From assembly GCF_029581195.1 (NCBI RefSeq), contig NZ_CP120737.1, forward strand, positions 558,001-622,000: DNA of 64,000 nucleotides, given 5' to 3'. Both the position numbers and the translations under genes were made by a program. Below the pieces are notes generated by a model. It was not told the origin of the DNA, ran no database searches, and saw only the letters and a program-made list of their open reading frames with translations. Shown piece by piece: positions 1 to 7,196 of this stretch. This stretch comes from Solwaraspora sp. WMMD791 (GTDB lineage Bacteria; Actinomycetota; Actinomycetes; Mycobacteriales; Micromonosporaceae). Positions within the stretch are counted from its first letter, which is position 1. Each line of letters begins with the position of its first letter.

Positions 1-1
1 G

Positions 2-265
2 GAGATGCACCGGCTGGCCGCCGGGGCGGCCACGGCGACCCGCCGGGAGGTCGGCTCGTCGGTGTGGCAGGTCTTCAGTGGGCAGGCCACCGTCGAGCTC
101 GACGGCCGGGAACATCAGGTCCGCACCGGCGACCTGTTCGCCGTACCATCCTGGTGCCCGGTGCGGCTGCGGACCGGATCCGGCGCCGATTTGTTCCGGT
201 TCAGTGACGCGCCCGTCTACCAGGCGTTGCACCTGCACCACCAGCCGGCGGGTGATCCGGCATGA
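2..265 (+). CDS. Cupin-domain protein, C-terminal fragment (probable gentisate 1,2-dioxygenase)
   Basis: The frame is open from base 2, so the gene is cut by the left edge and its true start lies outside. The 86-88 visible residues form a cupin beta-barrel: a WQVFSGQATVELDGREH strand pair, a GDLFAVPSWCPV turn and an F-sxAPVYQALHL ending. This resembles the second cupin domain of gentisate 1,2-dioxygenase, a ring-cleaving Fe(II) enzyme that makes maleylpyruvate. The last bases overlap the next start codon (ATGA), so the two are co-translated. The two downstream genes encode the two following steps of gentisate catabolism, which is the main reason for the assignment; the fragment alone would only support 'cupin'. 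Confidence 0.7.
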   Translation, partial: EMHRLAAGAATATRREVGSSVWQVFSGQATVELDGREHQVRTGDLFAVPSWCPVRLRTGSGADLFRFSDAPVYQALHLHHQPAGDPA

Positions 266-1092
266 GACTGGCCACCATCCGTACCGGCGACCGGACCGCC
301 GCGGTCCGGGTCGACGCCGACGCGGCGGTCGAGGTCGGCGCCGCCGACCTCGGCGAACTGCTCACCGACCCCGCCTGGGCGCAGCGCGCCGCCACCGCCG
401 ACGGCACCCGGCACCCGATCGATGGACTCGACCACGCGCCGCTGGTCAGCCGGCCGGAGAAGATCATCTGCGTCGGGCTGAACTACCGCCGGCACATCCT
501 GGAAATGGGCCGCCAGCTGCCCGAACATCCGACGATCTTCGCCAAGTACCCACCGGCGCTGATCGGAGCCACCGACCCGGTCGTACTGCCGGCCGCCTCG
601 ACCGCGATGGACTGGGAGGCCGAACTCGCGGTCGTCGTCGGCAGCACGGTCCGGCACGCCGACCCCGAGCAGGCCGCCGCCGCGATCGCCGGCTACACCG
701 TGCTCAACGATGTCACCGCCCGTGACTGGCAGTACCGCACCCCGCAGTGGCTGGCCGGCAAGACCTTCGAGGCGACCACCCCGCTCGGACCCTGCCTGGT
801 CACCCCGGACGAACTCGACCTCGACGCCGGGCTCAGCGTCGAATGCCTGGTCAACGGCGAGGTGGTGCAGAGCTCCGACAGCACCGAGCTGGTTTTCGAC
901 CCGCCACGGCTGGTGGCGTACCTCTCCACCATCTGCACCCTGCGGCCCGGCGACGTGATCGCCACCGGGACGCCCGGCGGCGTGGGTCATGCCCGTAAAC
1001 CACCCCGGTACCTGGCCGACGGTGACGTTCTGGTCACCCGGATCGGTGGGGTCGGCGAGTGCCGCAACACCTGCCGGGCGGAGCGGCCGTGA
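262..1092 (+). CDS. Fumarylacetoacetate hydrolase family protein (probable fumarylpyruvate hydrolase)
   Basis: A 276-residue FAH-family enzyme. The catalytic C-terminal domain is complete: an ICVGLNYRRHILEMG entry motif, the metal-binding EAELAVVVG segment, YTVLNDVTARDWQ, GKTFEATTPLGPCLV and the terminal IATGTPGGVGHARKPP loop. FAH enzymes of this length use Mg2+ or Mn2+ to cleave C-C bonds in acyl-pyruvates. Next to a gentisate-dioxygenase-like gene and a maleylpyruvate isomerase, the expected reaction is fumarylpyruvate to fumarate plus pyruvate, in the cytosol. The start overlaps the upstream stop as ATGA, and the stop overlaps the next GTG start, so the three genes are translationally coupled. 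Other FAH activities, such as 2-oxohept-3-ene-dioate hydratase, cannot be excluded from sequence alone. Confidence 0.85.
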   Translation: MRLATIRTGDRTAAVRVDADAAVEVGAADLGELLTDPAWAQRAATADGTRHPIDGLDHAPLVSRPEKIICVGLNYRRHILEMGRQLPEHPTIFAKYPPALIGATDPVVLPAASTAMDWEAELAVVVGSTVRHADPEQAAAAIAGYTVLNDVTARDWQYRTPQWLAGKTFEATTPLGPCLVTPDELDLDAGLSVECLVNGEVVQSSDSTELVFDPPRLVAYLSTICTLRPGDVIATGTPGGVGHARKPPRYLADGDVLVTRIGGVGECRNTCRAERP

Positions 1093-1859
1093 CCGGCGAG
1101 GAGGCCGCCGCCACCATGGGCTGGCTGACCGCCGGGGAACAGCGGTGCCGGGAACTGGTCGACCAGCTCACCGACGCCGACGCGGCGGCACCGAGCCGGC
1201 TGCCCGGCTGGACCCGGGCGCACCTGGTCACCCACCTGGCCCGTAACGCCGACGCGCTGGTGAACCTGCTGACCTGGGCGCGGACCGGGTCGGTCAGCCC
1301 GATGTACGCCAGCGCCGCCCAGCGCGGCGCGGACATCGACGCCGGTGCCGGGCGCGGTGCCGACGCACTGCGCGCCGACCTGGCCGGCGCGGCGGGTCGG
1401 CTCGCCGACGCGGTCCGGTCGATGCCCGACGACGCCTGGTCGGCCACCGTCCGTACCGGTCAGGGCCGCGAGGTGCCCGCCGACCAGGTGCTCTGGCTGC
1501 GGGTCCGGGAAGTCTGGGTGCACCAGGCCGACCTCGACCTCGGCGGGACCCTGGCCGACCTGCCCGGTCCGCTCACCGACGCGCTGCTGAACGAGGTGAC
1601 CGCCACCTACAGCCACCGTGGCACGGGCCCGGCCGTGCGACTGCGGGCCACCGATCGGCGGCGGAGCTGGCGGGTGGAGACGGGGCCGGGGTCGCCCTCC
1701 GGTGCCGTCGGGGCCGGTGGTACCGACCCCGACCGCCCGGTGGAACTGTCCGGGACCGCCGGAGACCTGCTCGGTTGGCTGATCGGCCGGGTGCCGACCA
1801 GCCGTTTGACGGTGCGGCCGGTCGGGGCCGCAGTCGCGGCACCGCCACCGTGGATATGA
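1089..1859 (+). CDS. Mycothiol-dependent maleylpyruvate isomerase family protein
   Basis: A 256-residue protein of the DinB/MDMPI family. The start is the GTG that overlaps the upstream stop (GTGA). The N-terminal four-helix domain carries the family pattern RLPGWTRAHLVTHLARNADAL and later REVWVHQADLDL, whose histidines form the divalent-metal site. A smaller C-terminal domain follows. Family members isomerise maleylpyruvate to fumarylpyruvate with mycothiol as cofactor, which also fits an actinobacterial host. The gene sits third in a gentisate operon after the dioxygenase fragment and the FAH hydrolase. Many MDMPI-fold proteins have other, unknown mycothiol-linked roles; here context makes the isomerase role likely. 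Confidence 0.85.
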   Translation: MTGEEAAATMGWLTAGEQRCRELVDQLTDADAAAPSRLPGWTRAHLVTHLARNADALVNLLTWARTGSVSPMYASAAQRGADIDAGAGRGADALRADLAGAAGRLADAVRSMPDDAWSATVRTGQGREVPADQVLWLRVREVWVHQADLDLGGTLADLPGPLTDALLNEVTATYSHRGTGPAVRLRATDRRRSWRVETGPGSPSGAVGAGGTDPDRPVELSGTAGDLLGWLIGRVPTSRLTVRPVGAAVAAPPPWI

Positions 1860-1960
1860 CCCGGTCCGCTCGACCGACCCCGCTGACCAGGCGCGATGAC
1901 ATGATCGACTTTCGGTGTCCGTCGACTACGGCGAGTCACCGGCGATAGGAGGAGGCACCG

Positions 1961-3724
1961 GTGGACGGCAACGTGATCGAATCCGACGTACTCGTCATCG
2001 GTGGGGGAATCGCCGGCTGTGTGGCGGCCGTCCGGGCCGCCGAATCCGGGGCCTCGGTGGTCCTGGTCGACAAGACCAGATCGGTACGCCGTTCCGGCGA
2101 CGCCGGTCGGGGCCTGGCCTTCCTCACCACCTACCTTGATCTCGGCGAGCCCTGGGACACCCCGGAGGTCTTCGCCGAGTGGTACTGCGACATCGCCCTC
2201 GGACTGGTCGACATGGCGGTCGCCCGGCCGCTGGGCATCGAACCGTTGCCGGCCGTCTGCCGGTTCCTGGAGGAGTCCGGCGTGCCGCTGCGCAACGCCG
2301 ACGGCGACTACGAGCGGGTCGGCCGGATGTGGACGCCCGGGCCGATCGTGCTCAAGTTCGACGGCGCCGACATCAAGCCCCGGCTGGCGCAGCGGGCGGC
2401 GGCCACCGACGGGGTCCGGATCATCGGCGGGGTGCACGCCACCAGCGTGCAGCTCGACGACACCGGCCGCGCGGTCGGCGCGACCGGCTTCGACATCCGG
2501 TCCTGCGAATTCCTGACCTTCCGCGCCGGCGCGGTGATCGTCGCCACCGGCAACGCCGAACGGGTCATCTTCAACTCGCCCCGGCGCGACGCCTTCCACA
2601 CCTACCACCGGCCGTATCACGCCACCACCGGGTTCGCCCTCGCCGCGCGGGCCGGTGCGGTGGCCGCCAACATCGAGTTCCTCGGGACCTTCCTCTTCCC
2701 GCGTGGCTTCGCCACCGGCGCGATGGGCAACCTACTGGAGGCCGGTGGCCGGCTGGTCAACGGCAACGGTCAGCTCATCGCCGACCTGCCGGACGTCGAG
2801 GGGGAGCGGCGGTTCGGGTTCGGCATCGTCGGCAAGGCGGCCGGTGAGGTGCTCGCCGGCCGTGGCCCGGTGTACATCGACTGCACCCACCTGCCGCCCG
2901 CCGAGATCGCCGCGATCAGCGACTACATCTCCTACGACGCGCCGCTGTTCCTGGAGTTCCTGGAGCAGTCCGGCATCGACCTGGCCCGGCACCCGGTCGA
3001 GTTCGAGCTGTTCAACGGCGCATGGTCGGCCACCGGGTCGCCCAAGGGGGTGGTGGTCGGCGCGGACGGGCAGACCCGGGTCCCCGGGCTGTTCGCCGCC
3101 GGCGACCTGGCCACCCCGGCGTACGCCCTGGCCGGCTCGCTGGCCAGCGGGTACGTCATCGGCCGGACCGCCGCCGAGTTCGCCCGGTCCGCCGCCGCGC
3201 CGGTGCTGGACGCCTCGGCGGTGGCCGCCGAGCGACGGCGGACCCTGGCACCGCTGAACCGGACCAGCGGGATCGGCTGGCGTGAGTACGAGCACCAGCT
3301 GCAGGACCTGATGACCAAGTACGTCGGGATGGACCGCAACGAGATCGGACTGCGGCAGGCCGCCGAGTACCTGCGTGGGTACGCGGCCGCCGCCGGCGAG
3401 GTCCACGCCGGCAACGGCCACGAGCTGATGCGCGCTCATGAGGCGTTCGACCTGCGGCTGTTCGACGAGATGATGACCGCCGTCGCGCTGGAGCGCGACG
3501 AGAGCCGGTTCAGCTTCCTGATGGGCCACTACCGCACCGACCGGCCCGGCGCCGACGACCAGCGGTGGCTCGGCGTGTCGATCCTGGCTGGACACGACGG
3601 CGAGCAGCCGGTCCTGGAGCACACCGTGCCGACCCCGTCCTGGCGTGCGGCGCAACTGGAGAACCGGTCGGTCGTGGAACTGGTCGGTGAGCGGGGAGCA
3701 CGGCTCGCCGGGAAGGTGGGATAG
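1961..3724 (+). CDS. AprA-like FAD-dependent oxidoreductase (fumarate reductase/APS reductase alpha fold)
   Basis: A 587-residue flavoprotein starting at GTG behind a very strong AGGAGGAGG ribosome-binding site. The N-terminus has the dinucleotide fold VLVIGGGIAGCVAAVRAAESG, and a second FAD contact is LFAAGDLATPAYALAGSLASG near residue 380. The layout around residues 35-65 (VDKTRSVRRSGDAGRGLAFLTTYL) resembles the alpha subunit of adenylylsulfate reductase, and the next gene encodes an AprB-like ferredoxin 2 bp downstream. No sulfate-assimilation gene is nearby, so a role in APS reduction is doubtful. It probably transfers electrons between the ferredoxin and a C=C or C-C(H) bond of a catabolic intermediate. 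The substrate is unknown. It heads a tight operon running to 6375. Confidence 0.75.
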   Translation: MDGNVIESDVLVIGGGIAGCVAAVRAAESGASVVLVDKTRSVRRSGDAGRGLAFLTTYLDLGEPWDTPEVFAEWYCDIALGLVDMAVARPLGIEPLPAVCRFLEESGVPLRNADGDYERVGRMWTPGPIVLKFDGADIKPRLAQRAAATDGVRIIGGVHATSVQLDDTGRAVGATGFDIRSCEFLTFRAGAVIVATGNAERVIFNSPRRDAFHTYHRPYHATTGFALAARAGAVAANIEFLGTFLFPRGFATGAMGNLLEAGGRLVNGNGQLIADLPDVEGERRFGFGIVGKAAGEVLAGRGPVYIDCTHLPPAEIAAISDYISYDAPLFLEFLEQSGIDLARHPVEFELFNGAWSATGSPKGVVVGADGQTRVPGLFAAGDLATPAYALAGSLASGYVIGRTAAEFARSAAAPVLDASAVAAERRRTLAPLNRTSGIGWREYEHQLQDLMTKYVGMDRNEIGLRQAAEYLRGYAAAAGEVHAGNGHELMRAHEAFDLRLFDEMMTAVALERDESRFSFLMGHYRTDRPGADDQRWLGVSILAGHDGEQPVLEHTVPTPSWRAAQLENRSVVELVGERGARLAGKVG

Positions 3725-3726
3725 CC

Positions 3727-3966
3727 ATGGCACCACGGATCAATGAGAACCTCTGTACGCTCTGCGGGATCTGTCAGGACGTCTGTCCGGGCGACATTCT
3801 GCACATCGACCGGGGCGTGGCGGAGATGGTCCGCTACCCGGACGAGTGCAGCTACTGCGACGTCTGCCGGGTGGAGTGCCCGGCCGGCGCGATCGACATC
3901 GAGTTCACCTGGAGCATGCGGCAGCAGCCGATCTCCATCCTGCCGGGCCGGCCCGACCATGATTGA
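3727..3966 (+). CDS. 2[4Fe-4S] ferredoxin, AprB-like
   Basis: A 79-residue protein with two complete 4Fe-4S cluster motifs: CTLCGICQDVCP near residue 12 and CSYCDVCRVECP near residue 41. The C-terminal tail (FTWSMRQQPISILPG) resembles the tail of AprB that wraps around the flavoprotein. The start is 2 bp after the AprA-like stop, with a ribosome-binding site inside that gene, so the two are very probably subunits of one enzyme. The expected role is passing electrons to or from the FAD of the partner. The 3' end overlaps the next start by 8 bp. Confidence 0.85.
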   Translation: MAPRINENLCTLCGICQDVCPGDILHIDRGVAEMVRYPDECSYCDVCRVECPAGAIDIEFTWSMRQQPISILPGRPDHD

Positions 3967-4723
3967 GGCCAGCTACACCCTCGACATCGACGTCGGCGTC
4001 GACGAGGTGTGGTCGTTCGTCGAGGTGATCCCGAACTGGGCGCACTTCCTGGTCGGTTTCCAGAAGCTGGACCTGGTCGACGATCGGCGGTCGATCTGGA
4101 CGCTGCGCGGTGACGTCGGGGTCCTCGCCCGTGAGGTGGACCTGCAGGCCGACATCACCGTCTGGGAGCCGGGCCGGCGGGCCGAGTTCACCATCACCGG
4201 GCTGACCGAACGGATCACCGGGCAGGGCAGCTTCGACATCGAGCCGATCGACGCGCCGCCGGTGGCCGGTGACGCCACCGCGGCCGACTCGGGCGACGGT
4301 CTCTCGGCCTCGGGAGACCAGCGACGGCCCGAGCCGGAGGAACAGAACCGCCCCGGACTGCTGCGCCGGATCAGGTTCGCCCTGGCCGGCCGTCTACTGC
4401 GCTGGTTGAACCGCCGCCGGGCGACCCGCCCGCCAACCGGATCGGCGACCGACCCTCCGGCGGCGACCGACCCTCCGGCGGCGACCGACTCCCCGGCGGC
4501 GACCGACCCTCTGGCGGCGGCCGACCTGGAGCCGGGCATGCCCGTACCGTCCGGGCCGCCCCGGACGGGCCGGTCCCGGCTGCGCTTCCACCTGCAGCTC
4601 ACTCCGGGCGGGCCGATGGCCCCGATGGTCGAGCTGCTGATGGGACCGATGGTGGAGCCGACCGCCGAGGACTTCCTGCGCAACATCCGCCAGGCTCTCG
4701 AAGCCCGGCGGGCCAGCGCCTGA
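3959..4723 (+). CDS. SRPBCC-fold protein with low-complexity insert
   Basis: A 254-residue protein starting at the ATG that overlaps the ferredoxin stop by 8 bp. Residues 1-95 form the first half of a START/SRPBCC (CoxG/polyketide-cyclase-like) barrel: SYTLDIDVGVDEVWSFVEVIPNW, then WTLRGDVGVLAREVDLQADITVWEPGRR. Residues about 100-205 are a disordered, Pro/Ala/Thr/Asp-rich insert with a basic patch (RRIRFALAGRLLRWLNRR) and four ATDPPA-type repeats. The barrel then resumes with LRFHLQLTPGGPMAPMVELLMGP to the end. The fold binds hydrophobic ligands. Its place between a redox pair and a KstD-like enzyme suggests it holds or delivers the hydrophobic substrate. No catalytic function can be read. 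Confidence 0.7.
   Translation: MIEASYTLDIDVGVDEVWSFVEVIPNWAHFLVGFQKLDLVDDRRSIWTLRGDVGVLAREVDLQADITVWEPGRRAEFTITGLTERITGQGSFDIEPIDAPPVAGDATAADSGDGLSASGDQRRPEPEEQNRPGLLRRIRFALAGRLLRWLNRRRATRPPTGSATDPPAATDPPAATDSPAATDPLAAADLEPGMPVPSGPPRTGRSRLRFHLQLTPGGPMAPMVELLMGPMVEPTAEDFLRNIRQALEARRASA
4444..4515 (+). repeat. Four tandem 18-bp repeats inside the SRPBCC gene
   Basis: Four head-to-tail 18-bp units (4444-4461, 4462-4479, 4480-4497, 4498-4515). The first two are identical; the third and fourth differ by one or two bases. Each encodes ATDPPA or a variant. The units keep the reading frame, so copy-number changes would lengthen or shorten the insert without breaking the protein. Confidence 0.9.
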
Positions 4724-4740
4724 CGAGGCAGGAGACGAGC

Positions 4741-6375
4741 ATGCACGAGTTGCCACGACGTACCGACGTGGTGGTGGTCGGGACCGGGGCCGCCGGCCTG
4801 ACCGCGGCCCTGACCGCCGCGGCCGCCGGCCTGCGGGTCACCATCGTGGAGAAGGCCCCGGTGATCGGCGGCACCACCGTCGTCTCCGGTGGCTCCATCT
4901 GGGCCCCGGCGAACCGTTGGCTGGCCGAGGCGGGGGTGCCGGACAGCCGCGACGACGCAGTGACCTACCTGCGCAGACTCGCCCTGGGCCGGGTTCCCGA
5001 CCAGCTCATCGAGACCTTCGTCGATCAGGTCAACCCGATGCTGGACCTGGTGGTGGCGCACACCGGGCTGCGGTTCACCCCGAACCTGGAGCATCCCGAC
5101 TACCAGCCGGACCTGCCCGGCGCCCACCCCGGCGGACGCACCCTGCAGAGTGACCTGTTCGACGCGAATCTCCTCGGCGATCTGCGTGGCAGGTTGCGCC
5201 CGACCCACTCGACCGTGCCGGTCACCAAGCTCGAACTGGACCAGTGGGGGATGGACACGCTCGACCGGTGGGACTGGGCGCTGATCGCCGAACGCACCGC
5301 GAAGGGCGTCGTCGGGATGGGCGCCGCGCTGGTGGGTGAGCTCCTGCACGGCTGTCTGCGGCTCGGTGCCTCGGTGCATCCGCAGACCCGGGCGGTCCGG
5401 CTGCGGCGTACCGGTGGTCAGGTCGACGGGATCACCGTGGCCACCGGTGACGGCGAGGTGGAGATCGCCGTGGAGCGGGGCGTGGTCCTCGCCTCCGGTG
5501 GGTTCGAATGGGACCAGGAGATGGTCGGGCGCTTTCTCGGCGTACCGATGGACGCGCCGGCCAGCCCACCGGCGAACGCCGGGGACGGGCTGCGCATGGT
5601 GATGGAGGTCGGTGCCGCGCTCGGCAACATGAGCGAGGCCTGGTGGGGTCCGATGGTGTACGCGGTCGGTGACACCTACGACGGGGCGCCGCTGTTCCGG
5701 CCCACCTCGGGCCTGCGGGCGCTACCGGGCGGGATCATCGTCAACCGGCAGGGCCGGCGCTTCTCGAACGAGGCGATGAACTACAACGACCTGGGTAAGG
5801 CGATGGCCACCTTCGACCCGATCCGCTACGAGTACGCCAACCTGCCCTGCTGGCTGGTGTTCGACGACCGGTTCCGGTCGTCGTACTCGGTGGCCACGGC
5901 CACCCCGGACGCGCCGACTCCGGGGTGGATGGCGACGGCACCGAGCCTGACCGAGCTGGCTGACGCCGTCGGCATCGACCCGGACGGACTGACCGCGCAG
6001 GTCGCCGAGTTCAACCGGCATGCCGAGCACGGACGGGATCCGCAGTTCGGCCGCGGGACGACCGTCTACGACCGGTACCGGGGCGATCCGACGGTGACGC
6101 CGCACCGCAACCTGCGTCCGCTCGGCGCCGGTCCCTACTACGCGGTCCGGCTGCACCTGGGCTGTCTGGGCACCAAGGGTGGTCCGCTCTGCGACGGCAA
6201 CGGGCAGGTGCGCGGCGTCGACGGAGAGCTGATCGGTGGGCTGTATGCCTGCGGCAACGTCGCGGCGAGCCCGTTCGGGCCGGGTTATCCGGGTGCCGGG
6301 GCGACCCTGTCCGCCGGGATGACGTACGGCTACCTCAGCGGACGCTCGCTCGCGGCGAGACTCGCCGCAGGGTGA
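4741..6375 (+). CDS. 3-ketosteroid delta1-dehydrogenase-like FAD oxidoreductase
   Basis: A 544-residue flavoprotein of the KstD/fumarate-reductase superfamily. It has the N-terminal VVVVGTGAAGLTAALTAAAAG dinucleotide motif, a GGTTVVSGGSIWAP segment typical of KstD, and the C-terminal FGPGYPGAGATLSAGMTYGYLSGR motif that closes over FAD and the keto-substrate. KstD enzymes introduce a 1,2 double bond into 3-keto-steroids; relatives act on other cyclic ketones. It follows the SRPBCC gene by 17 bp behind an AGGAGA site, so it belongs to the AprA-like operon. The 3' end runs 46 bp into the convergent TetR gene. Exact substrate is uncertain, but presence in a KstR2-type regulon favours a steroid-like or terpenoid ketone. 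Confidence 0.75.
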   Translation: MHELPRRTDVVVVGTGAAGLTAALTAAAAGLRVTIVEKAPVIGGTTVVSGGSIWAPANRWLAEAGVPDSRDDAVTYLRRLALGRVPDQLIETFVDQVNPMLDLVVAHTGLRFTPNLEHPDYQPDLPGAHPGGRTLQSDLFDANLLGDLRGRLRPTHSTVPVTKLELDQWGMDTLDRWDWALIAERTAKGVVGMGAALVGELLHGCLRLGASVHPQTRAVRLRRTGGQVDGITVATGDGEVEIAVERGVVLASGGFEWDQEMVGRFLGVPMDAPASPPANAGDGLRMVMEVGAALGNMSEAWWGPMVYAVGDTYDGAPLFRPTSGLRALPGGIIVNRQGRRFSNEAMNYNDLGKAMATFDPIRYEYANLPCWLVFDDRFRSSYSVATATPDAPTPGWMATAPSLTELADAVGIDPDGLTAQVAEFNRHAEHGRDPQFGRGTTVYDRYRGDPTVTPHRNLRPLGAGPYYAVRLHLGCLGTKGGPLCDGNGQVRGVDGELIGGLYACGNVAASPFGPGYPGAGATLSAGMTYGYLSGRSLAARLAAG

Positions 6376-6986
6376 GCGGGTCCGGGCCGGTCGTTCTCGG
6401 TCGGGCGGGCGGCGAGGCCGTCGAGGAAGATCGCGGTGCACTGGTCGGCGAGTCGGCTGGTGGGGTAGTCCGGGGTGGGGTGGAACCACCGGACCGAGAG
6501 CCAGACGGCGTCGCGGATGAAGCGGTAGAAGACCCGGGTGTCGATGTCGGCGCGGAACGCTCCGCTGGCGACCCCGGCGTCGATCACTCCGAGCCAGGCG
6601 CTCTGCACCTCGCGGGCGACGTCCTTGAGGTAGTGGAACCGGGCCAGACCGCGCAGGTAGTTGACGTCGTTCTGGTAGATCTCGGTGGCGTGCGGGTGGG
6701 CCGCGGCAGTGTCCAGCGAAGCGCGCACCAGCTCGCGCAGCCGGGTCGCCGGATCGTTCTCCCCGGCCAGTACCTCGGCGTACCGCCGGCGCAGGTCCTC
6801 CAGGTAGGGGCCGAGGATCGCCTCGACGATCGCTTCCTTCGAGTCGAAGTGGTGGTACAGGCTGCCGGACAGGATGCCGACCTCGTCGGCGATCTGCCGG
6901 ACCGTGGTGGCGGCCACGCCACGACTGGCGAAGAAGGCCGCCGCGCAGGCGATGATCTGCTGTCGTCGATCCAGCGACTCTGCCAC
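6330..6986 (-). CDS. kstR2: KstR2-like TetR family transcriptional repressor
   Basis: A 218-residue TetR protein. Residues 8-57 are the helix-turn-helix; TTVRQIADEVGILSGSLYHHF is nearly the same as the recognition region I recall for mycobacterial KstR2. The ligand domain keeps the KstR2-like block VFYRFIRDAVWLSVRWFHP. KstR2 represses the HIP (steroid ring C/D) regulon and releases DNA when HIP-CoA binds. Directly upstream, and at five more promoters in this window, is the palindrome AnCAAGnnCTTGnT reported for KstR2, which strongly supports the call. The gene is divergent from the importer gene and shares its operator region, so autoregulation is expected. The C-terminal 46 bp overlap the KstD-like gene on the other strand. 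Confidence 0.85.
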   Translation of the reverse strand: MAESLDRRQQIIACAAAFFASRGVAATTVRQIADEVGILSGSLYHHFDSKEAIVEAILGPYLEDLRRRYAEVLAGENDPATRLRELVRASLDTAAAHPHATEIYQNDVNYLRGLARFHYLKDVAREVQSAWLGVIDAGVASGAFRADIDTRVFYRFIRDAVWLSVRWFHPTPDYPTSRLADQCTAIFLDGLAARPTENDRPGPAHPAASLAASERPLR

Positions 6987-7025
6987 GGTGCCTCTTTCGG
7001 GTCTGCGATGCGACGGGCGGGCGTC

Positions 7026-7054
7026 AGCATAGCAGTGTCAATCAAGCGCTTGGT
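7026..7054 (-). promoter_or_regulatory. KstR2-type operator S1 and -10 of the tetR promoter
   Basis: ATCAAGCGCTTGGT at 7041-7054 matches the KstR2 consensus AnCAAGnnCTTGnT at every fixed position. On the minus strand it is followed by TATGCT at 7031-7026, a good -10 for the tetR gene 40 bp downstream. The operator would sit between -35 and -10, fitting autorepression. Confidence 0.75.
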
Positions 7055-7110
7055 GCGCCGCCTGGCCGGATGACCTGCTCGGTCAGGTGGAGCTCGGGTA
7101 ACAATATCCA

Positions 7111-7148
7111 AGCGAGCGCTTGATTGGTGGCCGGGACGCGGCTAGTTT
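7111..7148 (+). promoter_or_regulatory. Importer promoter with operator S2
   Basis: TTGATT (7120-7125), a 17-bp spacer and TAGTTT (7143-7148) form a plausible vegetative promoter for the substrate-binding protein at 7197. The palindrome AGCGAGCGCTTGAT at 7111-7124 matches the KstR2 consensus with one mismatch and overlaps the -35, so bound repressor should block polymerase. Confidence 0.6.
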
Positions 7149-7196
7149 ACATGGCATTCACAAAGCCTCGGGCTTCACGGCTACCAGGAGAAGCAG

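Noticed and set aside
1961-3966. A true adenylylsulfate reductase
   Set aside because: The pair has the AprA/AprB layout, but no sulfate adenylyltransferase, sulfite reductase or transporter is nearby and the flanks are catabolic genes.
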